A stretch of DNA of 30,828 nucleotides from Sphingobacteriia bacterium (GTDB lineage: Bacteria; Bacteroidota; Bacteroidia; NS11-12g; UBA955). Position numbers and translations under genes: made by a program. Each line of letters begins with the position of its first letter. Positions within the stretch are counted from its first letter, which is position 1. The stretch lies in contig JAGKXC010000014.1 of the NCBI GenBank assembly GCA_021151535.1, positions 1 through 30,828 on the forward strand. Reading direction: 5' to 3'. Shown here in pieces: positions 7,488 to 15,539 of this stretch. Below the pieces are notes generated by a model. That model worked only from the letters and a program-made list of their open reading frames with translations, had not been told where the DNA came from and searched no databases.

Positions 7488-9029
7488 ATGGACATTATCG
7501 TATTTATCCTCGTAGGACTTCTCGTAGGTCTTGCCCTTGGATACTTCGCATTCGTTGTATTGCGTAAACAACAACTCGAAAAAGAACGCTCTTCAATTAT
7601 TGAAGAATCAAAACTACAAGGCGAAAACCTTAAAAAAGACCGTATCCTCGAAGCCAAAGAAAAATATATGCAGCTTCGCTCAGAATACGAAAAAGAAGTA
7701 AATCGCCGTAATCAGGAAATCAACAACTCAGAAAATCGCCTTAAACAAAAAGAACAATCGCTAGACGATAAACTCAAAAGCGCGAAACAAAGAGAAGAAG
7801 AAGCACAAAAAACACGTGAACGCCTCGATCAACAAATCGAAGCCTACAAAAACAAAGAAAAAGAAATTACCCAATTGCGCGATCAACAATTGCAACAATT
7901 GGAAAAAGTAGCTGGCCTCTCCGCCGATGAAGCCAAAAACCAAATGTTTGAAGCCATTAAGGCTAAATCACATACCGAAGGTCTTACCATCGCCAAAAAT
8001 ATCGTTGAAGAAGCAAAATTGAGCGCAACCCGCGAAGCAAAACGTATCGTGCTCCAAACCATTCAACGTACCGCCGCTGAAACCGCTATCGATAACACCG
8101 TTACCTCTTTCCCATTGGAAAATGATGACGTGAAAGGTAGAATCATCGGCCGTGAAGGTAGAAATATCAAAGCTTTTGAAGCCGCTACCGGTGTGGAAAT
8201 CCTTATCGATGATACCCCAGAAACTATCGTGCTTTCTTGCTACGACCCAATCCGCCGTGAAATCGCCAGAGTATCTCTCGAACGCCTTATCCGCGACGGT
8301 CGTATCCACCCAGCTCGTATCGAAGAAGTAGTAGAAAAAACCCGCAAACAAATTGAAGAAGAAGTAGTAGAATGGGGCGAAAGAACCGTAGTTGATCTAG
8401 GTATCACAGGCCTTCACCCAGAACTAATCCGCTACGTAGGAAGAATGCGTTTCCGCTCTTCCTATGGTCAAAACCTTCTTAAACACTCACGTGAAGTTGC
8501 TCGCCTTTGCGCTACCATGGCAGCAGAAATGGGCCTAAACGTGAAACTAGCTAAACGCGCTGGTTTGCTGCACGATATTGGAAAATGTCCTGATAACGAC
8601 GAAGAAACGCCACACGCATTGCTCGGTATGAAACTTTGCGAAAAGTTTGGTGAACACCCAGAAGTAATCAACGCAGTGGGTGCCCACCACGATGAAATCG
8701 AAATGACATCGTTGCTTTCTCCCATTATCCAAGCTTGCGATGCGATCTCTGGTTCTAGACCCGGTGCACGTAGAGGCGACGACCAATATGTGGAGCGTAT
8801 CAAGGAAATGGAAACCATGGCACTTTCATACCCCGGCGTGGAAAAAGCCTATGCCATCCAAGCAGGTAGAGAATTGCGTATCATCATGGGAGCTGAAAAA
8901 ACTTCAGACGACCAAGCCGATGTTCTTGCATTCGAATTATCGAACCGCATCATGACAGAAATGCGCTATCCCGGTCAGGTGAAAATCACCGTTATCCGCG
9001 AGAAACGTAGCGTTGGCGTTGCCAAATAA
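7488..9029 (+). CDS. rny: ribonuclease Y
   Basis: Membrane-anchored endoribonuclease that initiates mRNA decay. At 513 residues it matches the family. The order is an N-terminal membrane helix (IIVFILVGLLVGLALGYFAF, residues 3-22), a long charged coiled coil (about 28-160), a KH domain with GRIIGREGRNIKAFE near residue 215, and an HD domain with HSREVARLCATM near 332 and the metal-binding His362-Asp363 in LLHDIGKCPD. The 108-base gap after zapA has a purine-rich AGGAACAGGAAAAG stretch just before the ATG. I saw no hairpin or small RNA in that gap. Confidence 0.97.
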   Translation: MDIIVFILVGLLVGLALGYFAFVVLRKQQLEKERSSIIEESKLQGENLKKDRILEAKEKYMQLRSEYEKEVNRRNQEINNSENRLKQKEQSLDDKLKSAKQREEEAQKTRERLDQQIEAYKNKEKEITQLRDQQLQQLEKVAGLSADEAKNQMFEAIKAKSHTEGLTIAKNIVEEAKLSATREAKRIVLQTIQRTAAETAIDNTVTSFPLENDDVKGRIIGREGRNIKAFEAATGVEILIDDTPETIVLSCYDPIRREIARVSLERLIRDGRIHPARIEEVVEKTRKQIEEEVVEWGERTVVDLGITGLHPELIRYVGRMRFRSSYGQNLLKHSREVARLCATMAAEMGLNVKLAKRAGLLHDIGKCPDNDEETPHALLGMKLCEKFGEHPEVINAVGAHHDEIEMTSLLSPIIQACDAISGSRPGARRGDDQYVERIKEMETMALSYPGVEKAYAIQAGRELRIIMGAEKTSDDQADVLAFELSNRIMTEMRYPGQVKITVIREKRSVGVAK

Positions 9030-9050
9030 CCAATCTTAATCTCCAAAAAC

Positions 9051-9755
9051 ATGTATCTTACACTGGATTTTGGAAATACCCAAGCCAAGTTCGCCTTGTT
9101 CTCTGAACAGGGCGAACTTGTTGATAATGGCCTCTTCCAAGATGCCTCATTGTTTCAACACCTCCCCATTCAGCAAGCTATCTTTGCTACCGTAAGAAAA
9201 GAAATTCCTTTCCTTACTAACCTGCCCTGCCCCATTCACCTCTTCAACACCTCCATGAAACTTCCCCTGTCTATCCAATATCAAACACCCCATACCCTGG
9301 GCCCCGATAGGCTAGCAGCAACCTTGGGAGCACAAAAATTATCGCCAGAAAATACACCCATTCTCACCATCGATGCCGGCACCTGTATCACCTACGATTG
9401 GCTCACGCCATCCAATGAATACCTCGGTGGCGCCATTTCACCCGGCATGCACATGCGCTACATCGCCCTGCATCAGCAAACTGGGAAATTGCCGCTGGTA
9501 TCGCATGAATCCTTCCAAAATCCATTCGGAACTTCAACTATCGAATCCATTTTATGCGGCGTACAACAAGGAATCATCGGCGAAATCAACCATCAAATCG
9601 CTCTGTTTAACGAAAAATATCCACAAGCACGCGTTTACATCACCGGTGGCGATGCCTTGTTCTTGTCAGAACACATCAAATCCGAGATATTTGTAGAACC
9701 GTTGCTCATACACCACGGCCTGTTTCATGCCCTCCAATACAATGAAATTCAATAA
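9051..9755 (+). CDS. coaX: type III pantothenate kinase
   Basis: Phosphorylates pantothenate in the first step of coenzyme A synthesis. 234 residues of the ASKHA fold. The phosphate-binding motif is LDFGNTQAKFALF (5-17), GPDRLAA lies near 84-90, the adenosine/phosphate motif IDAGTCITYDW near 107-117, and LGGAISPGMHMR follows, all diagnostic for CoaX. The C-terminal glycine-rich VYITGGDA closes the nucleotide site. It lies 21 bases after rny, and its last 14 bases overlap the start of the outer-membrane protein gene, so the run is probably one transcription unit. Confidence 0.95.
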   Translation: MYLTLDFGNTQAKFALFSEQGELVDNGLFQDASLFQHLPIQQAIFATVRKEIPFLTNLPCPIHLFNTSMKLPLSIQYQTPHTLGPDRLAATLGAQKLSPENTPILTIDAGTCITYDWLTPSNEYLGGAISPGMHMRYIALHQQTGKLPLVSHESFQNPFGTSTIESILCGVQQGIIGEINHQIALFNEKYPQARVYITGGDALFLSEHIKSEIFVEPLLIHHGLFHALQYNEIQ

Positions 9756-11121
9756 ACTCCGCTATATCACCCTAGCCTTCATAACGATATTCCTGCAACA
9801 ACAGGCAGTATCGCAAACCTCAACAGGCCAAAATCAAACCCTTTCGCCCTACTCCAACTTCGGAATCGGCGAATGGGAAGGATCCAATTACCTGCAAAAT
9901 GGCTATAATTTCCATACCCGCAGCGGCGCTTATACCTATTCATCGGTAAACCCCGCCACACTTGGAAATCTTTATTATACTACCCTTGATTTTGGCGCCA
10001 ATTTCAAAACCGGCCTCATCTCCTCTAATAACCAAACCCGCAGCTTCAATGGTGGCGGAATGAGTTACGTTTCTCTTGCTTTTCGTACTTGGAACTACTA
10101 CAAACGTTCTGTTTCCAAAGATTCTCTTACCAAGGTAAAAACCTATAAATCAACCCGTTTTGGTACCAATTCTGCCATCGTTCTAAAACCCCTTACAACC
10201 ATGGGTTACCAATATGGCACCAATACCACAACCCCACTTCCCACCAAAACCACCCATAGCGGTACCGGTGGTGTAAACGTTTTGCAATCCATGCACGCAT
10301 TGCGCCTAGGTAACGCCCTATCCCTTGGATATTCCGTGGGTTGGGTTTTCGGTAACCTCTCAAACCAATCCTTGTTATTCTTCCCCGATTCAGCATCCTA
10401 TCGCTACGTGGAAGACTACCGCTCGGTTACCATCCGCGGAATGCAACAACAATTTGGATTCCTTACCAACTTCAAAATCGATACAACCTACCACTCCTTC
10501 GGCGCTTCCCTCCAAACCTATAACAGCTTGAGAGGTAACCAAGAAAGATTGCTTAGAACCATGAAAATTTCTGGTAGCTACCTCACTCCCACAGATACCA
10601 TTATCTTTAACCAAGTTGCCAAACAATCCTTTAACCTGCCCATCTCATTCGGCGCCGGTTATACCTTCCGCTACAAATCTTCCTGGAGCTTGAGCCTCGA
10701 TTACCGACAGCAAAATTGGTCGTCTAACTCTATCATGTTCTTCGACAACAACCGTACCTACGCCGATCGCAAAGAATACGCAGCCACTTTCATCCTGCAT
10801 CCCATGGATAGCAAATTGCCTAACCGCAAAAGAATGCAATGGCCCGTGCGATTGGGTGTAAGCCAAGCCAATACCCAGTACAAATTCACTACTTCCAATA
10901 CCAGCCTGGTAGAACAACGCGCTTTCGTGGGTTTTGGAATTCCATTCGTACGCCGCTACTTCGATGGTACCTCCATCGTATCCATGATGAACTTCCAAGT
11001 AGATTATATGCTGCGTTCGCCAAACCCCGCCAATACCAACCTCGCTACGGAAAAATTCATCAACTTCCGCATCGGTTTGCAATTGGGAGATATCTGGTTC
11101 CAACGCCGTAAATTTGATTAA
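9742..11121 (+). CDS. outer-membrane beta-barrel protein
   Basis: 459 residues from the ATG at 9742, chosen because it puts a signal peptide at the N-terminus (MKFNKLRYITLAFITIFLQQ, cleavage near AVSQT). The mature protein is rich in alternating aromatic/polar strands, for example NALSLGYSVGWVFGNL and SWSLSLDYRQQNWS, and ends in amphipathic strands (FINFRIGLQLGDIWF), which suggests a barrel of about 14 strands. The N-terminal SPYSNFGIGEWE and SSVNPATLGN resemble FadL/PorV-like Bacteroidota barrels, but I cannot name the family. The position between coaX and lptC recurs in this phylum and hints at an envelope-biogenesis role. Confidence 0.75.
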   Translation: MKFNKLRYITLAFITIFLQQQAVSQTSTGQNQTLSPYSNFGIGEWEGSNYLQNGYNFHTRSGAYTYSSVNPATLGNLYYTTLDFGANFKTGLISSNNQTRSFNGGGMSYVSLAFRTWNYYKRSVSKDSLTKVKTYKSTRFGTNSAIVLKPLTTMGYQYGTNTTTPLPTKTTHSGTGGVNVLQSMHALRLGNALSLGYSVGWVFGNLSNQSLLFFPDSASYRYVEDYRSVTIRGMQQQFGFLTNFKIDTTYHSFGASLQTYNSLRGNQERLLRTMKISGSYLTPTDTIIFNQVAKQSFNLPISFGAGYTFRYKSSWSLSLDYRQQNWSSNSIMFFDNNRTYADRKEYAATFILHPMDSKLPNRKRMQWPVRLGVSQANTQYKFTTSNTSLVEQRAFVGFGIPFVRRYFDGTSIVSMMNFQVDYMLRSPNPANTNLATEKFINFRIGLQLGDIWFQRRKFD

Positions 11122-11153
11122 TAACCAATCTTCTCCATTCAAGCGTTTCAAAC

Positions 11154-11765
11154 TTGAAATTATCATCTTTCCATAACGTCTTTTTTAGTTTTCTGGCGAT
11201 AGTTTTCATCGCCCTAGCAGCAGGCAGCTGTACCGAAGCAGCAAAAAATTATAAACCCATTAAAAAAGATAGCCTTTCCCTCAACGAATACGCCGAAACC
11301 GTAACCATCGAATTTACCGATTCCGGTAAACTCCGTGCACGCATGTTCTCTCCCCTCCTCATCGCCTCAAAAAGCAATAGAAAACCCTTTGTGCTCATGA
11401 AAAAAGGATTGAAAGTAGACTTCTACGACAAAGAAGGTAAATTGGAATCCTACCTCACAGCTGAATACGGAATCTCGTATCCCAACGAGAAAAAAGTAAA
11501 AGTGCAACGCAACGTTGAAATCCTCAACATCAAAGGCGAAACCCTCAATACCGAAGAACTTATTTGGGACCAAGCCTCCGGCACCATCAGAACCGATAAA
11601 TTTGTAAAAATCACCGGCACCGACCAAATAACCACTGGCACCGGCCTCATCTCCAATCAAACTTTTACCGATTGGGAAATCATTAACTATCAAGGAACTA
11701 TCAATTTACCCCATGATCAAATACCACATCCTCGCCCTCTTATCCCTGGTCGCGGCCGCTATTAG
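11154..11765 (+). CDS. lptC: LPS export ABC transporter periplasmic protein LptC-like lipoprotein
   Basis: 203 residues. The start is a TTG at 11154: there is no in-frame ATG between the previous in-frame stop and the signal sequence, and TTG gives a proper lipoprotein signal ending LAAGSC (lipid-modified Cys near residue 26). The body is a single-domain beta-jellyroll of LptC/OstA type, with the recurring strand pattern around VKVQRNVEILNIKGETLNTEELIWD, where the 'mass/rank' strand repeats of the LPS bridge occur. LptC links the LptBFG transporter to LptA. The last 17 residues (after about 11713) overlap the next gene and look unconserved (PHPRPLIPGRGRY). Confidence 0.75.
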   Translation: MKLSSFHNVFFSFLAIVFIALAAGSCTEAAKNYKPIKKDSLSLNEYAETVTIEFTDSGKLRARMFSPLLIASKSNRKPFVLMKKGLKVDFYDKEGKLESYLTAEYGISYPNEKKVKVQRNVEILNIKGETLNTEELIWDQASGTIRTDKFVKITGTDQITTGTGLISNQTFTDWEIINYQGTINLPHDQIPHPRPLIPGRGRY

Positions 11766-11907
11766 TGGCGTAGAAGCTTACGTGCAATTCATGCATCCCC
11801 AAGGATCCAATACCCAAGGCTATTTGATGATTGGCGTAATGCTGCTTTCCGGATACATGTATATCCGTACCGCCAAAATCCGCCGCTCCTTCGTGAAAAA
11901 GAATTAA
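11713..11907 (+). CDS. small membrane protein, function unknown
   Basis: 64 residues, with two hydrophobic helices (YHILALLSLVAAAISGVEAYV and MIGVMLLSGYMYI) and a basic tail (KIRRSFVKKN), so the C-terminus is probably cytoplasmic. It starts within the 3' end of lptC (53-base overlap), which implies coupled translation with it. It ends in a 4-base overlap with a convergent small gene. No family recognised; the good membrane topology and the operon position argue that it is real. Confidence 0.55.
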   Translation: MIKYHILALLSLVAAAISGVEAYVQFMHPQGSNTQGYLMIGVMLLSGYMYIRTAKIRRSFVKKN

Positions 11908-12170
11908 TTCTGCTCTACGGTAGGTTCAACCCTTTCGTTGGCTTGGTCATATTCAATAGCCTCGTAGAATTGGTAAGCGATGTAACTTAAAATACCAACC
12001 AACATCACTACACGAATAACCAATCTCAAACGTCTGCCAGAACGAGAATATACTACCGTGGTTCTGCTTTTTTTTGCTCGCCTGCCACGAGATTTATGCC
12101 GCACACGTTCAACTTTCTCGTTAGCAAATTTCACATCTTCATGGGTGTTCCTATGATCACTCGTCGACAT
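11904..12170 (-). CDS. small basic single-span membrane protein, function unknown
   Basis: 88 residues. The N-terminal half is strongly basic (VRHKSRGRRAKKSRTTVVYS, then RSGRRLRLVIRV), followed by one hydrophobic helix (VVMLVGILSYIAYQFYEAI) and an acidic tail. The charge pattern predicts a cytoplasmic N-terminus that could touch nucleic acid or phospholipid. It is convergent with the small plus-strand gene and divergent from pheT. No family recognised. Confidence 0.5.
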   Translation of the reverse strand: MSTSDHRNTHEDVKFANEKVERVRHKSRGRRAKKSRTTVVYSRSGRRLRLVIRVVMLVGILSYIAYQFYEAIEYDQANERVEPTVEQN

Positions 12171-12237
12171 AACTAATTTGTTTACAATCGATACACAACA
12201 TTACCCAATATTTTCGATAATTTATATTCTTTAATAG

Positions 12238-12245
12238 TATTTTCG
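12238..12245 (+). promoter_or_regulatory. candidate -7 element (TATTTTCG) of pheT
   Basis: TATTTTCG differs from TAnnTTTG at one base and lies 10 bases before the pheT ATG. The same octamer also occurs at 12209-12216, 29 bases upstream, so this AT-rich 85-base gap holds a direct repeat that may cover the -33 region. Confidence 0.35.
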
Positions 12246-12255
12246 CATCTCTATC

Positions 12256-14634
12256 ATGAAAATTTCTGTAAACTGGTTAAAATCGCTCCTACTCCTCAAC
12301 CACAGTGTTGAAGAAATCGAACACAAACTCTCTGTTTCCGGCTTGGAAGTAGAACATGTGGAAGATTGGTTTAGTGCCGGTTCCGGCTTACAAGGTTTCG
12401 TGATCGGCGAAGTGTTAACCTGCGCCAAACACCCCAATGCCGATAAACTTTCTGTTACAACCGTAAACATCGGCGAAGCAGAACCCAAACACATCGTTTG
12501 CGGTGCCCCCAACGTGGCCGCTGGTCAAAAAGTAATCGTTGCCACCGTTGGAACCACCATCCAAATGCCCGGTAAAGAAGCCTTTACCATCCAAAAAGCA
12601 AAAATTCGCGGCGAAGCCTCCGAAGGGATGATCTGCGCCGAAGATGAATGCGGATTGGGAAATTCTCACGATGGTATCCTGGTACTTCCAGCTACCGCAA
12701 CCGTGGGTATGCCCGCTTCGCAATACTTTAATATCCAACAAGATACAACACTTGAAATCGGACTCACAGCCAACCGTGGCGATGCTTGCTCACACCTCGG
12801 CGTTGCTTCCGATGTAGCAGCCCTTTTCAATATTCCTTTCCAACGCTTTCCGCAAATCAACCTGCCGCAAGCGCCAATAACCAAAAAATCCATCCATATC
12901 GCAGATTCAAACCTTTGCGAACGCTATATGGCCGTTGAACTTAGCAACATCCAAGTTCAACCCTCACCTGAAACTATCCAATACCACCTCAAATCCATTG
13001 GCATCGAACCCAAAAACAATGTGGTGGATAGCTCCAATTATACCCTTCACCAAAACGGACACCCAAACCACATCTTCGATGCGGATACCATTCAAGGCAA
13101 CATCCAAGTGCGCCTTGCCAACGAAGGTGAAACCCTTACTTTACTCGATGGTAAAACCATCAATTTGCACCCCAATGATATCGTAATCGCAGATGATCAC
13201 GGAGCCATAGCCCTTGCCGGCGTTATGGGAGGACAAAAAACCGCAGTTACAGCCAATACCAAAAATGTGTTGATCGAAATTGCCCATTTCCACCCAACCC
13301 ATATCCGCAAATCTGCCAAACGCCACCTCTACCATACCGATGCCTCCTTCCGCTTTGAAAGAGGAATCGATAAACACAATATCCCATATTCCGCCCTCAC
13401 TTTAATCCAATTGTTAGAACAAAACGCGCAAGCCCAATTAACCGGCATGAGCGATAATTATCCTGTTCCACACACACCCAAAGTGTTGGTCATCGATTAC
13501 CCCAAATTCATCCAGTTTACCGGCGCTGATGTGCCCAAAACCACAGCAGTACAAATCCTTAACAGCCTCGGATTCCAAACAGAATGGGATAATCAAAACG
13601 CTGATTTATTACAAGTTACCATCCCTTCTTGGAAGAACGATTGTGAAAAATCAGTAGACATCTACGAAGAAATCTTACGCATCCACGGATACGATCAAAT
13701 CCCCATGAGCGGCAAAATGCAAGCCTCCTTGGGCGCCTTTGAAGGTATGGCGATGCGCAAAGTAGAAAATAAAATCAGGGAATTCTTGATCAGCAACGGC
13801 CTCAATGAAAGTGCTACAAATTCACTTCACCCAGCCGCTTGGTACCCCAACAACAACAACATCGTACAACTTACCAATCCGCTAAGTACGGATATGGACA
13901 CCCTGCGTGCCAGCATCATTCCCGGATTGTTGCAGTCTGTTTCCCACAACATCAAGCGCCGTGCACAACGCGTTCAATTGTTTGAATTGGGTTCTGTTTA
14001 TAGTTTAAATACCCCCGAAGTACAGAAAAACAAAGCCTTGATAAATGCCTCCATCCATACGCCAAGTTTCATCGAAACACCAACGCTGGCCATGGTTTTC
14101 TGGGGCGATCACCAAGCAGAAAGCTGGGAAAATCCCACCAAAACGGTTGGATATTACCACATCAAACAGATATTACAAGGTTTGCTCATTCGATTAGGTA
14201 GCAAATTGGATATCAATCAAATAGCCATCCAACAAGCACCCAAAAATTGGTTGAAAGCAGCAGAAATTGATACACCCGTTTTCTTCGTAGAAATTCCTTG
14301 GCGCACACTGCTCAACCAACAAGCACAAAACTTGAAGGTGCAATCGCCAAGTAAATTCCCAGCAGTAAGAAGAGATCTTTCCTTGGTGGTGAACCAAAAT
14401 ACCACCTACAAAGAGTTGCGCAGCATTGCCAACAAACTCAATCTGCCTTTCTTAACCGACATCCGCGCTTTCGACGTTTTCCAAGGCAAACCCCTAGAAG
14501 CCAGTCAAAAAGCCATCGCCCTTGCTTTTCACTTCTCTAACCCTCAAGCTACACTAGTAGATGAAGAAATCGAAGCTTCAATGAACAAACTCATTGCAGC
14601 CTACGAAGCAGCAGGTGCCAATATCCGTAAGTGA
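12256..14634 (+). CDS. pheT: phenylalanyl-tRNA synthetase beta subunit
   Basis: 792 residues, full length. Forms the (alphabeta)2 enzyme that charges tRNA-Phe. Order: MKISVNWLK start; EMAP/OB-fold tRNA-binding domain at about 40-150 (HPNADKLSVTTVNIG, HIVCGAPNVAAGQKV, GMICAEDECGLG); B3/4 editing domain (about 210-385, with DASFRFERGIDKHNIPYS); B5 domain (about 400-475, with WKNDCEKSVDIYEEILRIHGYDQIP); catalytic-like core (NPLSTDMDTLRASIIPGLL); and the C-terminal FDX-ACB anticodon-binding domain (KFPAVRRDLSLVV to the end). pheS is not in the window, so the two subunits are encoded apart. The stop overlaps the next GTG by 4 bases. Confidence 0.97.
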   Translation: MKISVNWLKSLLLLNHSVEEIEHKLSVSGLEVEHVEDWFSAGSGLQGFVIGEVLTCAKHPNADKLSVTTVNIGEAEPKHIVCGAPNVAAGQKVIVATVGTTIQMPGKEAFTIQKAKIRGEASEGMICAEDECGLGNSHDGILVLPATATVGMPASQYFNIQQDTTLEIGLTANRGDACSHLGVASDVAALFNIPFQRFPQINLPQAPITKKSIHIADSNLCERYMAVELSNIQVQPSPETIQYHLKSIGIEPKNNVVDSSNYTLHQNGHPNHIFDADTIQGNIQVRLANEGETLTLLDGKTINLHPNDIVIADDHGAIALAGVMGGQKTAVTANTKNVLIEIAHFHPTHIRKSAKRHLYHTDASFRFERGIDKHNIPYSALTLIQLLEQNAQAQLTGMSDNYPVPHTPKVLVIDYPKFIQFTGADVPKTTAVQILNSLGFQTEWDNQNADLLQVTIPSWKNDCEKSVDIYEEILRIHGYDQIPMSGKMQASLGAFEGMAMRKVENKIREFLISNGLNESATNSLHPAAWYPNNNNIVQLTNPLSTDMDTLRASIIPGLLQSVSHNIKRRAQRVQLFELGSVYSLNTPEVQKNKALINASIHTPSFIETPTLAMVFWGDHQAESWENPTKTVGYYHIKQILQGLLIRLGSKLDINQIAIQQAPKNWLKAAEIDTPVFFVEIPWRTLLNQQAQNLKVQSPSKFPAVRRDLSLVVNQNTTYKELRSIANKLNLPFLTDIRAFDVFQGKPLEASQKAIALAFHFSNPQATLVDEEIEASMNKLIAAYEAAGANIRK

Positions 14635-15473
14635 TCCGTTTCTATAAATTCATATCTTTCTTCTTTTTCCCCGGCGCAGTAGCCGTTTTTGCCTACGCTT
14701 TCCTACTCAACCTTGCGAGCGAAATTCCCCATTATGCATTCCCATACAATGGTATGCACACAACCAACAACAGCACGGTAAACCACCATATCCTCCCATT
14801 CTTTCAACTCAACTCTCTCCTCCCCCTATTCTGCTACATCCTTCTTCCCATGGCCGTGGTATTTTACCTCAAATTCACCGGTAAAATTGATAGCATCCAA
14901 CTCCCAAAAGCGGAAGACCGCAAAATTCCGCTCATGGCTTCGCTCTTCCTAGCGTTTTTTGTGGTACAATTCCATATATACTGCGTGTCCAACCCGGAAT
15001 ATGTTTGGCTCGGAAAATCGCTGCCGCATAAGCTTCACACAGAACTGGCACAAGAGCACATCAGAAAATGGCTTTCCACCCACATCGCCTGGGAACTCAC
15101 CACCTTCTCCATCCTCATCTTCCTTACACTGTTCATTAACTTCCTGATTACCCTTTTCATGAACTTCAAAATCTCGATCCACCAATCTGCCGTCACAACT
15201 ACCACTATCTTCTTGGTAGCCAGCCTGCAACGTATCCATCAATACGCCGCGCAATTCCCACAAAACACCGATCTACAACTTCCCAAATACCTCAACAGAC
15301 CCTACCTTTTACTGGCGGCCATCAGTATAGCGCTGCTGCTCATTGTTGCCATGTATTTTTCCCGACTCAGGCTCAAAGCCCATACACCCAAAGAACTCAA
15401 CGCCGCCATCATCCTTTCCTGCGTCATCAACATCCCCTGCGCACTCATTCTTGCCCTACTATATCCTCATTAA
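14631..15473 (+). CDS. polytopic membrane protein, PAP2-like family member of Bacteroidota
   Basis: 280 residues with about six hydrophobic segments. It starts at GTG 14631 in a GTGA overlap with pheT, and no better start exists. The segments LKFTGKIDSIQLPKAEDRKIPLM and MNFKISIHQSAV recall a Bacteroidota family of membrane proteins often labelled PA-phosphatase-related, in which a DRR.R..P segment and a WKIS.H motif recur. The full PAP2 catalytic triad is not evident, so enzymatic activity should not be assumed. Function unknown. Confidence 0.55.
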   Translation: MIRFYKFISFFFFPGAVAVFAYAFLLNLASEIPHYAFPYNGMHTTNNSTVNHHILPFFQLNSLLPLFCYILLPMAVVFYLKFTGKIDSIQLPKAEDRKIPLMASLFLAFFVVQFHIYCVSNPEYVWLGKSLPHKLHTELAQEHIRKWLSTHIAWELTTFSILIFLTLFINFLITLFMNFKISIHQSAVTTTTIFLVASLQRIHQYAAQFPQNTDLQLPKYLNRPYLLLAAISIALLLIVAMYFSRLRLKAHTPKELNAAIILSCVINIPCALILALLYPH

Positions 15474-15508
15474 ATGCCCAGAAAATTCCAATTTTCTCGC
15501 AAAAACAT

Positions 15509-15516
15509 TAATTTCG
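15509..15516 (+). promoter_or_regulatory. candidate -7 element (TAATTTCG) before the GT-C gene
   Basis: One mismatch to TAnnTTTG, 23 bases before the ATG at 15540 and inside the upstream extension of the frame. If used, transcription starts after the 15474 ATG, which supports 15540 as the true start. Confidence 0.3.
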
Positions 15517-15530
15517 GTAAGTCAAGAATT

Positions 15531-15538
15531 CCCCCCCC
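15531..15538 (+). repeat. C8 homopolymer tract abutting a start codon
   Basis: Eight consecutive C residues end one base before the ATG at 15540. Homopolymers of this size are candidate slipped-strand sites. Here the tract lies in the leader or, if ATG 15474 is used, in the coding frame. Confidence 0.7.
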
Positions 15539-15539
15539 A

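Noticed and set aside
7058..7657. A 199-codon minus-strand open frame over zapA and rny
   Set aside because: It is antisense to two clear genes and has the composition of a shadow frame.
10645..11166. A 173-codon minus-strand open frame opposite the outer-membrane protein gene
   Set aside because: It is antisense to a convincing secreted barrel gene and has no recognisable domains or start context.
11713..11765. The LptC C-terminal extension as a conserved domain
   Set aside because: The final 17 residues are low-complexity and are dictated by the overlapping small gene.
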